A DNA stretch of 64,000 bases from Nannochloris sp. 'desiccata'. Its lineage: Eukaryota; Chlorophyta; Trebouxiophyceae; Chlorellales; Chlorellaceae. The stretch spans positions 62,001 to 126,000 of the forward strand of contig JAGTXX020000006.1 in NCBI GenBank assembly GCA_019044685.2. Reading direction: 5' to 3'. The position numbers and the translations under genes are program-made. Positions 32,563-41,887 of the stretch are shown piece by piece (within the stretch, counting starts at the first letter, position 1; each line of letters starts with the position of its first letter). The notes under the pieces were generated by a model. The model was not told the DNA's origin, searched no databases, and saw only the letters and a program-made list of their open reading frames with translations.

Positions 32563-33591
32563 ATGGTGAGCACGCGCAGCCAGTCTCGTCTGAGTGGATC
32601 TAGTCTACAGACAGGCCAAGATAAAAATACAGATGTAGGCGCTGGAGAGGTCACGTCCAAAGAAGCAGCTGCACGCTCCACCAGGAGAGGCGGCCGACTA
32701 TTGCAACAACAATCACATGCTTCTCTTGAAGTTATCGCCGAGGAAGCAGGCCCTTCAAAAAAGACTAGAATAACACAATCAGATCAACAGCAGAATGCTT
32801 TTACTGAAGACGATGCTCCTATTGATGATAAAATAATTGATAAAGTAGCCGACAACATTTTTGCTGCTCTTGAAGACGCTTTTGGCTCTGGGAGTGATAG
32901 TCTAGATAGTGAGGAGAGTAGCGATGATGAAGATGAGCAGGTAATTAAAGAAAGAAATCTGCATTGGAGACCTAACCTACCTGGTTTTGAATTTGGTCCT
33001 TCTTCAAATGGAAATCGTAAAACCAGTGAAGTTAGTACACGCCAACGAAATAATGTTGTAGCAGGTCCTGGTAGCAAAGCAGGCGCAGCAGCAACTGCTG
33101 CAGAGGAAGATATCTTAGAGGATAAACGTGGATTTAATTTATCAAAACATCTTCACGTACCTTCAGCAGATAACCGTGCTCTAAGTAGAGTAGCGAGAAA
33201 GAGCGCTCCAGACACAGCAGGCAAATCATGGTATGATCTCCCTGCTACTACAATCACAGATGAAGTGAAGAATGATTTACGTGTTCTTCGATTACGTTCT
33301 GCATTGGATCCGAAAACGTTCTATAAAAAATTTGATACCACGAAATTTCCAAAATATTTTCAGTTTGGAACTGTAGTTGAAGGTGCTGCTGAATTTTATT
33401 CAAGTAGATTAGCTAGAAAACAAAGGAAACGCACGTTTACTGAAGAGATTATGGCTGATAGTCACTTGACAGAGGTGAGAAAGAAGAGGTATACAAAGAT
33501 GCAGGACGAAGCTGCGAGAACAGCACCTAGAGGTGGGAGAAAAAGTGGGAACGAGCGTCAGCAAAAGAAACCTCATAGAGCCAAGCACTGA
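32563..33591 (+). CDS. Fcf2/DNTTIP2-like pre-rRNA processing factor
   Basis: Nucleolar protein of the Fcf2 family, part of the small-subunit processome needed for early cleavages of pre-rRNA. Single exon, 342 residues. The C-terminal Fcf2 domain (about residues 215-310) is diagnostic: KSWYDLPATTITDEVKND, LRLRSALDPKTFYKKFD, KFPKYFQFGTVVEG, then the basic RLARKQRKRTFTEEIMADS. The N-terminal half is poorly conserved, with an acidic Ser/Asp/Glu segment (DSLDSEESSDDEDEQ), typical of nucleolar proteins. The C-terminus is highly basic (GGRKSGNERQQKKPHRAKH). TGTAA at 33668 lies 77 bp after the stop. Confidence 0.9.
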   Translation: MVSTRSQSRLSGSSLQTGQDKNTDVGAGEVTSKEAAARSTRRGGRLLQQQSHASLEVIAEEAGPSKKTRITQSDQQQNAFTEDDAPIDDKIIDKVADNIFAALEDAFGSGSDSLDSEESSDDEDEQVIKERNLHWRPNLPGFEFGPSSNGNRKTSEVSTRQRNNVVAGPGSKAGAAATAAEEDILEDKRGFNLSKHLHVPSADNRALSRVARKSAPDTAGKSWYDLPATTITDEVKNDLRVLRLRSALDPKTFYKKFDTTKFPKYFQFGTVVEGAAEFYSSRLARKQRKRTFTEEIMADSHLTEVRKKRYTKMQDEAARTAPRGGRKSGNERQQKKPHRAKH

Positions 33592-33667
33592 ATTGATTTC
33601 TTTATTTGTTTGGGTTTACTCTGTGCTTTTTTTAATTGGAATGCTCGTAATATGGCACAAGCTTTGT

Positions 33668-33672
33668 TGTAA
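33668..33672 (+). terminator. TGTAA signal of the Fcf2 gene
   Basis: TGTAA 77 bp after the stop codon. Confidence 0.5.
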
Positions 33673-33861
33673 GCACGTATCCGTGTGATAAGTAATATTT
33701 AGGCCTGGCCCAGGCCGCCTGGTAGCTCCACGTGCAAGATTATGTATGAACGAATTCGGTGCTCGCGATAGTCCTGGTCAGCGGCGGTCCTTTACTCGTG
33801 GACAACTGAGTGAGCCCGGCATCTTAAATATTTGCACCAAGTATCCTTTATTGCTGCCACA

Positions 33862-34393
33862 ATGAGCAAAACACCCAAAACTATTCTCTATGAGCTTTTT
33901 GCCATTAACATGTGCCCTCATACCCTTGATTTCGAAACTGAATATGTAAGTTTATGATACAATTTATTAAAATGCTAAGAAGCGCTCCAGAAAGTAGCGA
34001 AGTTAGCTAGTTTTGGGGGGCCATGGGCCACCATCACCGCCAGTACTTCACGGTTCAGCCAAACCTTCAACTCTCTCACCATCGCTTGCAGATCGGAGGC
34101 CCTCCGCATATGCCGACCTTTGAGTCTGATGTCAAAATAATGGCATGGCGCATCGGCAGCAAGCAATTCCCAGCAGTGACTGTTAAAGGGGAAGAGGGCG
34201 ATCAAAGAAGGCGGCCGAGCACGATGCCGCAGACCAGGCACTGCTGGAGCTGGAAAAGGTCGACGGCTTGGCTTGGCCTGATGAGCCCTTGACTACGAGC
34301 TTGTGCTTTTCCCGTCAATCGCGCTCCATCACTGCACGTCCGTCAGAGCAAAATGGGCTTATCGCACTTCAGCCTGCAAGGTCTGGCCAATAA
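33862..34393 (+). pseudogene. Small dsRNA-binding-domain protein, upstream copy, frameshifted
   Basis: Exons 33862-33945 and 34092-34393, intron 146 bp (GTAAGT...GCAG). Exon 1 encodes MSKTPKTILYELFAINMC, like the start of the downstream copy. Exon 2 begins IGGPPHMPTFESDVKIMAW in the same position. After KGEEG (near 34200) the conserved helix RSKKAAEHDAADQALLELEK is found only in another frame, consistent with a one-base loss. That frame then runs to TAA at 34391-34393, so the original domain can be followed to the end. A TGTAA lies shortly after. Probably a recent pseudogene; a sequencing error is the alternative. Confidence 0.7.
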
Positions 34394-34957
34394 TCTGAAA
34401 GGGCCGTGGAGCTTCTTGCAGAGCTCTTTCCAGGTGAACTGGCGCGCACAGACGTGTAATAAAGATATTGTATACAAATTGTTTCTACAGAGTGAAGAAA
34501 CAGGAGAAGAATAAGAGGTAATTGACCGTGCTGGGTGATGCACCGTCGGTCGGGACTTTGTATTTTTACTTTTCTTGTTCTAGGATTATCGAACAGTCAG
34601 ACTTATATGTTGCTTTCTCTGCCTTTTATTAAGTAATGTATTTTGATAAGTAAGTAAGTAAGCAAGCATGATATCTATAAGAAGATGATAAGAAAATGGG
34701 GTAGATTGGCTTAGCTCAACTAAAACAGAGGACCATGGTCTTGGGGATCTCCGGAATCATGCAGTGCATGAAATGAGAGGGTCCTCGGACAGAGCTGCTG
34801 ATCAGCGAATACAGCCGCGCAGCTACTTAAAGGCGATTTTGCAGCACTGAGAGCCCTGTAGATATTATATTATTAGATTTAGAAACAAGGTAGACCTAGT
34901 AAAAGCTTAAGCATCGCTTATCGCTTCTCCTTCTATTCCAAGAAAACTTGTGCCAAT
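34394..34957. other. Spacer between the two dsRBD genes
   Basis: No coding signal. It contains a TAAG/CAAG tetranucleotide run at about 34645-34666 and the 3' end of the upstream copy (GTGTAATAAAG near 34455). The promoter of the intact dsRBD gene must be in its right part. Confidence 0.5.
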
Positions 34958-35516
34958 ATGAGCCGCAAAACACCCAAAAGTATTTTGAATGAGCTTCTCA
35001 TGATGAATCTGTGCTCGCAGACCCCTGTGTTTGCTACTTCAAAGGTAAGGCTATAATAACCTGCATGCACGGTGCAGAAAGGTGGCCGGAAATAGCTAAC
35101 AACTGAGGCAAAGTTTGCGAGCTTGTTACATATATTTTGGTATTTTCTGCGAAATTTTGCAGATCGGAGGTCCTGTCCACATGCCCATCTATGAGTCTAT
35201 TGTTACAATCATGGGCTGGCAAATGGGTATCAGCAAAATGATTCCCACCGTGGCTGGGCAAGGCCAAGGAAATTCTAAGAAGCAGGCTGAGCACGAGGCT
35301 GCTGTAGAAGCATTGCTTGAGCTGAAGAAGGTCGATGGTTTAGCTTGGCCTAATTTGTTTTTAACTCCAAAATCACGCTCTTATCCTGCCTTCCAGCCTA
35401 TGCCCCAGCCTGGGCAGCAAAATGCCTTCATGCTCATCGAGGCAGCTCACGTCGGTGGCAATAGGACTGCAGATTATTACGCTAATAGAGTGGCACATAC
35501 CACTGATGTTTATTAG
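34958..35516 (+). CDS. Small single-domain dsRNA-binding protein
   Basis: Exons 34958-35044 and 35163-35516, intron 118 bp (GTAAGG...TTTTGCAG), 146 residues. Nearly the whole protein is one dsRNA-binding domain: KSILNELLMMN (helix 1), GPVHMPIYESIVTIMGW (strands with the GPxH loop), then GQGNSKKQAEHEAAVEALLE (KKxAE RNA-contact motif and helix 2). There is a longer loop than usual between IMGW and GQGN. After the domain comes about 60 residues without a known motif (PQPGQQNAFMLIEAAHVGG). No RNase III, Dicer, deaminase or kinase domain accompanies it, so it may act as a cofactor in RNA silencing or RNA sensing; that is inference. A tandem frameshifted paralogue lies 0.6 kb upstream with the same intron position and phase. 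Confidence 0.8.
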
Positions 35517-35983
35517 ATCAAGCAGCAAAACATATATTCGTGATCTGAACGAATGTGAAGAAAAGCAGCATATAATAAGAAACGAGTGGGAGCTGCCGCC
35601 AACGCCCACAGCAGGCTTTATGCATTTTTTCTTCTTTTTTTCCTTCCCTTTTTCCAGATCGATCGTCCTAAATTCAATCCTTTGTCTACACCACACAAAA
35701 TCAAAAGCAGAACATGCTTCATAAAAGTGTACATTTTAAGATAAATAGAGAAAATATATAACTAGACTCGTAGTTAAATTCCTTAAATCCCCTTGTTCAT
35801 GTCGCTCGACCGATCCCCGTCTTATAAAAAACTGAAATGTTTTTAACCTCGGACTTGGACTGTGCATAAAACCATCAAATAGGAGTAAAAAAGACGAAAC
35901 CCTTAAACAACAGGACTTGCTACTGCTTCATATCTCAACCTTTTTCTCAGGCATTAGCACCCTTCCATTCCCATATTTCTATC
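35517..35983. other. Convergent intergenic region
   Basis: Between the stops of the dsRBD and fatty acid hydroxylase genes. AT- and T-rich (poly-pyrimidine near 35627-35650), no coding signal seen. Confidence 0.45.
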
Positions 35984-37152
35984 TTATTTCTTCATAGGCC
36001 CCATCGTTCCTAAAATAAAATCAAACAGTGGGGAAGATATCCCATACGCTCTGCTGCTATCGATATAATGATGCCTCATGTGGGCTGCCTTCAACGGTCC
36101 ATGTAACAGGCCACTATGCATCCAATAATGCATGCAATCGTATGCTACATAACCCAGCATGATGCCTCCAAACACAGCACCAGCCACGGCACGGGTCGGG
36201 GCCATTGCATTAACTGCACAATAAACCACGGCAACAATCCACGAAGCAGGTATTGGAGGAAACACCAGTCGTTCTATATCCATTGGATATTTGTGGTGGC
36301 ATCCATGTACTAAGAAATGAAGGAATATTCCCATAGGTGTGGTGGGATGTAGGTGAAATAAAAAACGGTGAAGGGAATATTCAATACCTTGCCAGATAAC
36401 TATCCCTAGGACAACTAGAAGCATAATCGTCGTACTGGAGAGTAAAAGGTCATCAGCACTAACAGGACTATGACTACTAGTATTACTATAATTACCGCTC
36501 GAAGTAGCTTTAAAGAGTAATTGGTGGGCAACTACGGGCAACCACAACAACGGCACAACCCACCATGGCGTTTTTGTTACAGCCTCTGCCCAGTTGCTTT
36601 CAAAAAATCTAGGTTGACCTGGCACTGGAGATTCTACCCAGTCCATGTAATGGGTGCCTAAAGAACCGACTTGCCACAATAATGGCCTGGATTCATCTAT
36701 TAAAAATGGCTGCTGTTGTTGCTCTTGATCTTCTGACGTTGGTAGGTTCGCCGTCAAGCTGCCGATATAAAACTTTTCAAGTAGATGGTGTGCTGCTGAG
36801 CTATGGGCATGGCCTAGAGGATATTCGCCACTAAAGAGGTCAGTGATATCTTTGCCAGAGTGCTCGGCAAGGATCTACACGAGGGGAAAAGAATTGGAAC
36901 AATAATGAAATGGGACCTTGGGTCGAATGTGATCATTGAATTTGAAAAATTGGGCGAAGCAATACAACCAGAATCCATTGATGCATTGCCTACCTCATTT
37001 CCTCCAGGGTGTAGAAAGTCCTCATTTACGCAGTAAACTCTATCCTCCAGAACAAACACCAGGCGCCCTTCAACATCCATTCGCGCGACATCCTCCCACG
37101 TAGCCGATTTCTGGCCATCGACATGCAATGGTTGGCACGATGTGCCTTGCAT
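35984..37152 (-). CDS. Fatty acid 2-hydroxylase with cytochrome b5 domain
   Basis: ER membrane enzyme that 2-hydroxylates the fatty acyl chain of sphingolipids (Scs7/FA2H family). Exons are 36994-37152 and 35984-36874, giving 349 residues. The N-terminal cytochrome b5 domain (about residues 18-95) is split by the intron: FLHPGGNE at the end of exon 1 (haem ligand His), ILAEHSGKDITDLF and the second haem-side HAHSSAAHHLL in exon 2. The hydroxylase domain carries the di-iron histidine clusters HRFLFHLH, HGCHHKYPMD, HYWMHSG and HMRHHY, between hydrophobic membrane segments (LLVVLGIVIW, GAVFGGIMLGYVAYD). This two-domain form is that of animals and fungi; land-plant FAHs typically lack the fused b5 domain. 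Splice phases agree. Confidence 0.9.
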
Positions 37153-37373
37153 TCTTACTTAAAAACTGTGAAATTAAATTAGAAGGGCTTTGCTCGTTTT
37201 ACTTTGTGCAGTTGAAGTCAGTTGAGGTGGACGCAGCGCCCATCGTCCACAGCAGCCTCTGATGTATTCCATTTTTTTCACTCTTACAACACTCAATTGT
37301 GGTATGCTCCAAGGCAAGCACCAGTCATAAACAATAACTAATATATCAATGTGAACAGAAGCGAAGATCAAAA

Positions 37374-38629
37374 TTACTTTTTCTTCCCCTTGACGGCAGC
37401 AGCACCATTTTTATCATCAGAGCCTCCTCCATTCAAAGCTCCTGCGGGCACAAACAACACATCTCCCCATTCCCCTTTATTATCCGCCTCCATCTTCACA
37501 ATCACTTCTTCCAAACACCCAACATCCACACGTGGCAAAGATTTCTTTGCCGTCGCCTCCGCCAACTGTCTTTCATATTTCTGAACTCTTTTAAAAGCAG
37601 CATCAGCTTTCCTTTCAGCTGCTTTTTTCAGTCTTCCCTCTGCAGCAGATTGCGCTTCTGTCTGCGCTTCCTGTAATTCACTTCTAGCTCGCTCTGCCTT
37701 GCCTCTAGCTTCTGCCTGAGCTTCATTATCTCTTGTCATATAGGCATCCTTGAGCGCCATGTCCAAATCATCTTTTGAGAAAAACAATGGTGTATATCGA
37801 GCAGCGTCTCCACGCACAGTTAACCCTTCAGCTTGAAATAATGGAACACCGGTGAATGAAGATGATGGTAATCCGGCATGACGGTATAACTCCAATGCAT
37901 TTTCAACTTGTCGGCCCTCAGGCATGAATCTAAACACGACACCCTCGGTGCCTGATTCACCTCGAGGTGTGACTGCGAACTCGTACACAGCATCCATAGA
38001 AGTAGCAATAATTTTAGCAGATTTGCCTAATTTGGGATTTTGTTCTTTGATTGTAAAAATTAAACCTTCGGCATCTTCTTTATTGAAAAAGAATAAACCG
38101 AGTTGTCGGTCTTCGTCATTATCTCCGCTGACGAGAACAAATTCATTTTTACTGTTGACGACAGCAAAGACAGGGATTCCTGCAAGTCGGAGTTTAATTT
38201 CATCTGGGCTAGCAGCGAGATCGAAAAGGGAGGCGTGGTGGGCAGCGGCGACCGCAGAAGATGCAGCATTATGAGCACCGCTTACCGACTGCACGGAGGA
38301 GAAATAAATAATAAAATTGAGAATGGGATTAATGTGCAATTGCCTCGGATTGATTCTGCAAACAATACGCATATTATCTTTAATATACTTACAGCAAATG
38401 CCACTTGGGGTGCTGCAAGAGGTGCTGAAAATTGGGATGAAATCTGCTGGAAGTGATGCACCATCCTGGCTGCTCCAGTAGTCAGTTCACCCAGAGGCTG
38501 TCCAACTTTGTGCTGCAAATCTTGAATGCCAGAATTCACATTCTGCCCGAATAATTCAAAGGCTTGGTGAACTTCAAGAGCTATTTTTTGCAGCGGATGA
38601 AGGTGATGGCTCAAACTATTTTGCGACAT
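37374..38629 (-). CDS. Tic22-like chloroplast import protein
   Basis: Member of the Tic22 family, intermembrane-space chaperones that pass preproteins from the TOC to the TIC translocon of the chloroplast envelope. Exons are 38393-38629 and 37374-38288, giving 383 residues. Tic22 features: LAGIPVFAVVNSKNEFVLV, QLGLFFFNKEDAEGL, TSMDAVYEFAV and GVPLFQAEGLTV...PLFFSKDDLD. The N-terminal about 80 residues are amphipathic and rich in His, Gln and Leu, perhaps the targeting region. A long charged coiled coil (RGKAERARSELQEAQTEAQ) follows the core at about residues 270-325, and the C-terminus is Lys-rich (VKGKKK). This resembles the larger Tic22-like plant proteins rather than the short Tic22. Minus-strand TGTAA (plus TTACA) lies near 37277. 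Confidence 0.82.
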
Positions 38630-38851
38630 GACGCTTTATGGGGTCTTGTCGAAGCTTAAACCCGATTTACAGAGAAACAACAATGCTTCATAGAGTGCTG
38701 ATCAGGCCTTAAGTGAGAGATGCAGGCACTTTTCGAGATGTTTTGATTTTTTTCTTCCATTTTTTTTCAGTTTGCGTTGGACCTGTTTTCAGTTTTAGCA
38801 AACGATATTTACGCATCTTTTCATATCTCTACTTTGCTAAATTTCATCACA

Positions 38852-39716
38852 ATGGTGACAGCAACAGCCACTAAGAACACAATCACGCTCAAAGGTTCCA
38901 CTGACACAGTGTCTGAATTCTTTCAGTATGCTCTCAGCTCTATCCTTTATCAGCGAGGCGTGTACCCTGCAGAGAATTTCGAACCTCAAAAAAAGTATGG
39001 TCTGACAGTCATGGCTGTCAGGGATGCTAAGTTATGCAGCTACTTGCAATCCGTTCTGCGTCAATTTTCAGGTAAGTTTGTTAGAGATTCAAATATACTT
39101 GCTTTTGGATTTCTATCCTGGTTAGAATATGCAATACATTTTCATCTTTTCTACTACAGAATGGCTCGGCTCTGGAACCTTGCAAAAGGTAGTTTTGGTG
39201 GTCACCAGTGCATTCTCTAAAGAAGTCTTAGAACGCTGGACATTTGATATTCAGACCAATAAAGCAGCAGTAACTGGAGAAGAGTGAGTTTTGTGTTCGT
39301 TATAGAAGAAATTTCCTGGTTCAAATACTGCTCCAAAGGATATTCAGTTTGCTCTTCTCGAGAACAACTCAATTAAATCTCTTTTGCTGTCACGGCCCCC
39401 CCCCCCCGCCTCTCATCCTGTTTTCTCCTATTTTTTCTCTTTATGCAGCGCTCCTACTGAAAAGTCCGAAGCAGCGATTACTCAAGAAATCCAAGCCATT
39501 ATCCGTCAAATCACAGCCAGCGTCACGTTCTTACCTCTCCTCAATGACACCTGCACTATTGATTTGTTGGCCTATACAGATAAGGAGTCTGAAGTGCCGT
39601 TTGAATGGGAGGAAAGTGACCCTCGTTATATAACTAGTGCTGCCAATGTGAAATTGAGGTCATTTAGCACGAGTGTCCACAGTGTAGAAGCATTAGTATC
39701 ATACAAGGCAGAATAG
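38852..39716 (+). CDS. MAD2: MAD2 spindle checkpoint protein
   Basis: HORMA-domain protein that binds Cdc20 and delays anaphase until all kinetochores are attached. Exons are 38852-39071, 39160-39283 and 39449-39716, giving 203 residues, the usual size. The start is MVTATATKNTITLKGS; upstream in-frame codons begin with a non-conserved stretch. Conserved segments: VSEFFQYALSSILYQRGVYP, YGLTVMAV, IRQITASVTFLPLL, CTIDLLAYTDKE, PFEWEESDP and the safety-belt region VKLRSFSTSVHSVEALVSYK. All phases agree across introns. The second intron contains a 12-C run (39396-39407) that may be prone to sequencing error but is non-coding. TGTAA follows at 39801. Confidence 0.93.
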
Positions 39717-39800
39717 ATTAATTAAGGGTTTAATAATGACAGTAACTTCAATTAGAATTTTAGAAAACGTCCTTGGATACTAGGCCTTGTTGTACCGTTG

Positions 39801-39805
39801 TGTAA
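39801..39805 (+). terminator. TGTAA signal of MAD2
   Basis: TGTAA 85 bp after the MAD2 stop. Confidence 0.5.
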
Positions 39806-40057
39806 TTGACAAAAGCAAATAAGTTCTTTTGTCTGTTATTCAGTGTATCAACTGGCATCTAGACATCAAAATGGTTTGATTGATTAATTATAAAGCAACA
39901 TAACAAGGTGAAAGCGTTGATATATAAATACTGCTTTAGCTGGCTAGTAGAAATTGTTTTGCCGTCGATGTCGTTTGCAGCACAGCAACCTTAGTACTTT
40001 TCTTCTTTACTGATTCACAACAACACCCCATTTTTGTCATAAGATACAACTCAAGGG

Positions 40058-40430
40058 TCATCCAGAGAGGGTATAGTGATCAAAGACACTAAATAATACC
40101 CAGAAGAGCATCGCACCTAATGGATTATGTCCCAACCAACCAACATTGGAAATATGTTCTGCGTATGTAGTCGAGGTGGGATATATAAACTGCTGTAGCA
40201 GTAGAATAAAGAAAAATTGTGATACCGCCAATTACCGAAAGATGCCACTTACCTAATAAATACGTCCCAAATACGATAACTTGCCCCACAGCAGCAATTC
40301 GTACAATCCGTATCCAAGATATTTTTATATAAACTGCTTGTTTTTCATTATTATCATTATTTGCATCTTTGTTTTTGTAGTATCTTTGAGGTTTTTTAGC
40401 ATTAAATAATAGAACAGGGTCTTTATCCTT
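40058..40430 (-). CDS. Cryptic membrane-protein reading frame, possibly frameshifted
   Basis: On the minus strand an open frame starts after a stop near 40427 and reads KKDKDPVLLFNAKKPQRYY, then two hydrophobic segments (IAAVGQVIVFGTYLL, LSVIGGITIFLYSTAT). The best protein-like sequence then shifts frame: TTYAEHISNVGWLGHNPLG followed by AMLFWVLFSVFDHYTLSG and TGA at 40058. There is no ATG, so this should be internal or 3' exons of a gene, or a decayed gene. A GTAAGT at about 40252 and a pyrimidine-rich CTACAG at about 40193 could bound a 60-bp intron, but the frames do not join. I do not recognise the family. It lies between MAD2 and the CUSTOS-like gene, on the latter's strand, and could be its downstream exons. 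Confidence 0.3.
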
Positions 40431-40446
40431 CTTTTAATTTTTTTCC

Positions 40447-40476
40447 CTTCTTTCTTTCTTTCTTTCTTTTTCTACA
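40447..40476. repeat. (CTTT)n microsatellite
   Basis: A short TTTC tetranucleotide run just after the stop of the CUSTOS-like gene. Confidence 0.8.
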
Positions 40477-40492
40477 GCTGCCGCCGTCTTTT

Positions 40493-41390
40493 CTATTCTT
40501 TTCTCACCTCCACTGCCACCGCTCTTCTTTTCGCTTTTCTCCTTGTCTCCTCTTCTTCTCTTAATCTCTTCCTCCTTCTCTTCTTCGCTTTTCCACCTTC
40601 ATCATCACTTGTATGGTTCACAGGCATGATTAAATTTTTGGCCCTCTCTGCCGCCCTTTCAGCATTTTGTAGTAGCACATCAACATCGACTGCTGCTGCT
40701 CTGCATCTTTTCGTGCTTTCTTCCTCATCTGAAGATACTTCAGCTGCTCCTTTTGAACGAGGAAGAGGTCCGTGTAATTCTCCATTAATTCCAGAACCTC
40801 CCTTCCCTGCTGTTATTACTTTTGTTATCAGAGGAGCATTTTTAAATAAAGCAACTCCCCCGCCGTCACCGTCGCTATCTTGTTCTTCTTCTTGTTCAAC
40901 TGCTTTCTTTTCTTCGTTCTCCTCCCTGATACCTTCTTCTGATTCAGATGAAGATCTAGCTTCTAATTTTCTCTTTTCAATTGGCCCCAATTGCCCTAAA
41001 TCCTTCTTTATTCTTTGGTGTAGTGCATCTGCTATTTTTATTTGAGCTGCGTTAAGGAGTCCGTCCTCGCTATCACTATCCGGTCTTACCCCAAGGACGC
41101 CACCCCCACCAGCACGTCTCTGTGCAGCTTTGATCTCTCGTTTACGAGCATTCTGTGCCAAGGAATATAGTGTTTGATAGTTAATCAGTAAAAATGTTGC
41201 GAGCAGTAGAGAAGAGAAAAATGTCATTGCTGCCGCAAAGGGGGGGATTTTTTAAAGCTGGGATAACTATTGAAATTGTGAGATTTACCTGGGCACTTTT
41301 CACTGCTCCTTCGGCTATTTGATTACCAGTCACTGCGACAGCAGCAAATCTCGCAAAATCGCTGTCTTCTGAACTGGATGTATCAGACAT
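40493..41390 (-). CDS. CUSTOS-like charged nuclear protein (tentative)
   Basis: Exons 41289-41390 and 40493-41152, 253 residues, intron 136 bp (GTAAAT...ACAG). The layout matches CUSTOS (C12orf43 family): an N-terminal SDTSSSEDSDFARFAAVA motif, a central KIADALHQRIKKDLGQLG helix, a FKNAPLITKV patch, then SSDEEESTKRCRAAAVDVD, which resembles the duplicated SSSxEDS...CREAAV motif of that family. The C-terminus is a long basic segment (AKKRRRKRLREEEETRRKAK) suited to nuclear or nucleolar localisation. In vertebrates CUSTOS is linked to Wnt signalling and nuclear shape; the role in an alga is unknown. The assignment rests on short motifs only. A GTGAGA near the stop could be an alternative donor leading into the cryptic frame downstream. 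Confidence 0.55.
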
Positions 41391-41887
41391 GGCAATAATT
41401 TTGGTGTTTCAGAAGCATATGAAAGTTATCGCTAAAGAGCCGTGATATCGCGGTGATGAACTTTTAAAGGGGTTACAAAAGAATTCAATATGTTAGCGGA
41501 GGGCTTTAAGCTTTTATTTTCGCACCATCACTACCGTCAACAAAGCCTTAAACCCTTTCTTGAACATAGTTTTCGATCTTACTGAGGGTTCTAAAATTAA
41601 GCCCATCAATGTGGCAGCTAGCAATTATCTATACTATATAATCTATTTTTACGGAACCACAATTATCGCCAAAGCCTCTCTGGTTGAATTGAATTTCAAA
41701 ATTGCAGTGAACTAAAAAGTGTCACTGAACACAGATATTATCGAGCTGTTCACACACTAGGGTCTTAAATGAGATTTATCCAGCGCTACTGTTGAACTTT
41801 TCGAGCACAATCTGTTGCGCCTCTTCACAAAGTTGTCATTGCTGCCTACTTGTTTAGTTGTCCCGGTTAATTCGAAAGTCAGGCACC
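41391..41887. promoter_or_regulatory. Divergent promoter region of the CUSTOS-like and TIO genes
   Basis: Almost 500 bp between two divergent starts, AT-rich, with no ORF or repeat that stands out. Confidence 0.45.

Noticed and set aside
39396..39407. 12-C run as a G-quadruplex regulatory element
   Set aside because: A simple homopolymer in a MAD2 intron with no other G-tracts nearby; no support for function.
40193..40252. 60-bp intron with GTAAGT and CTACAG in the cryptic membrane frame
   Set aside because: Splicing there does not join the two protein-like frames, and it would be shorter than every other intron in the window.
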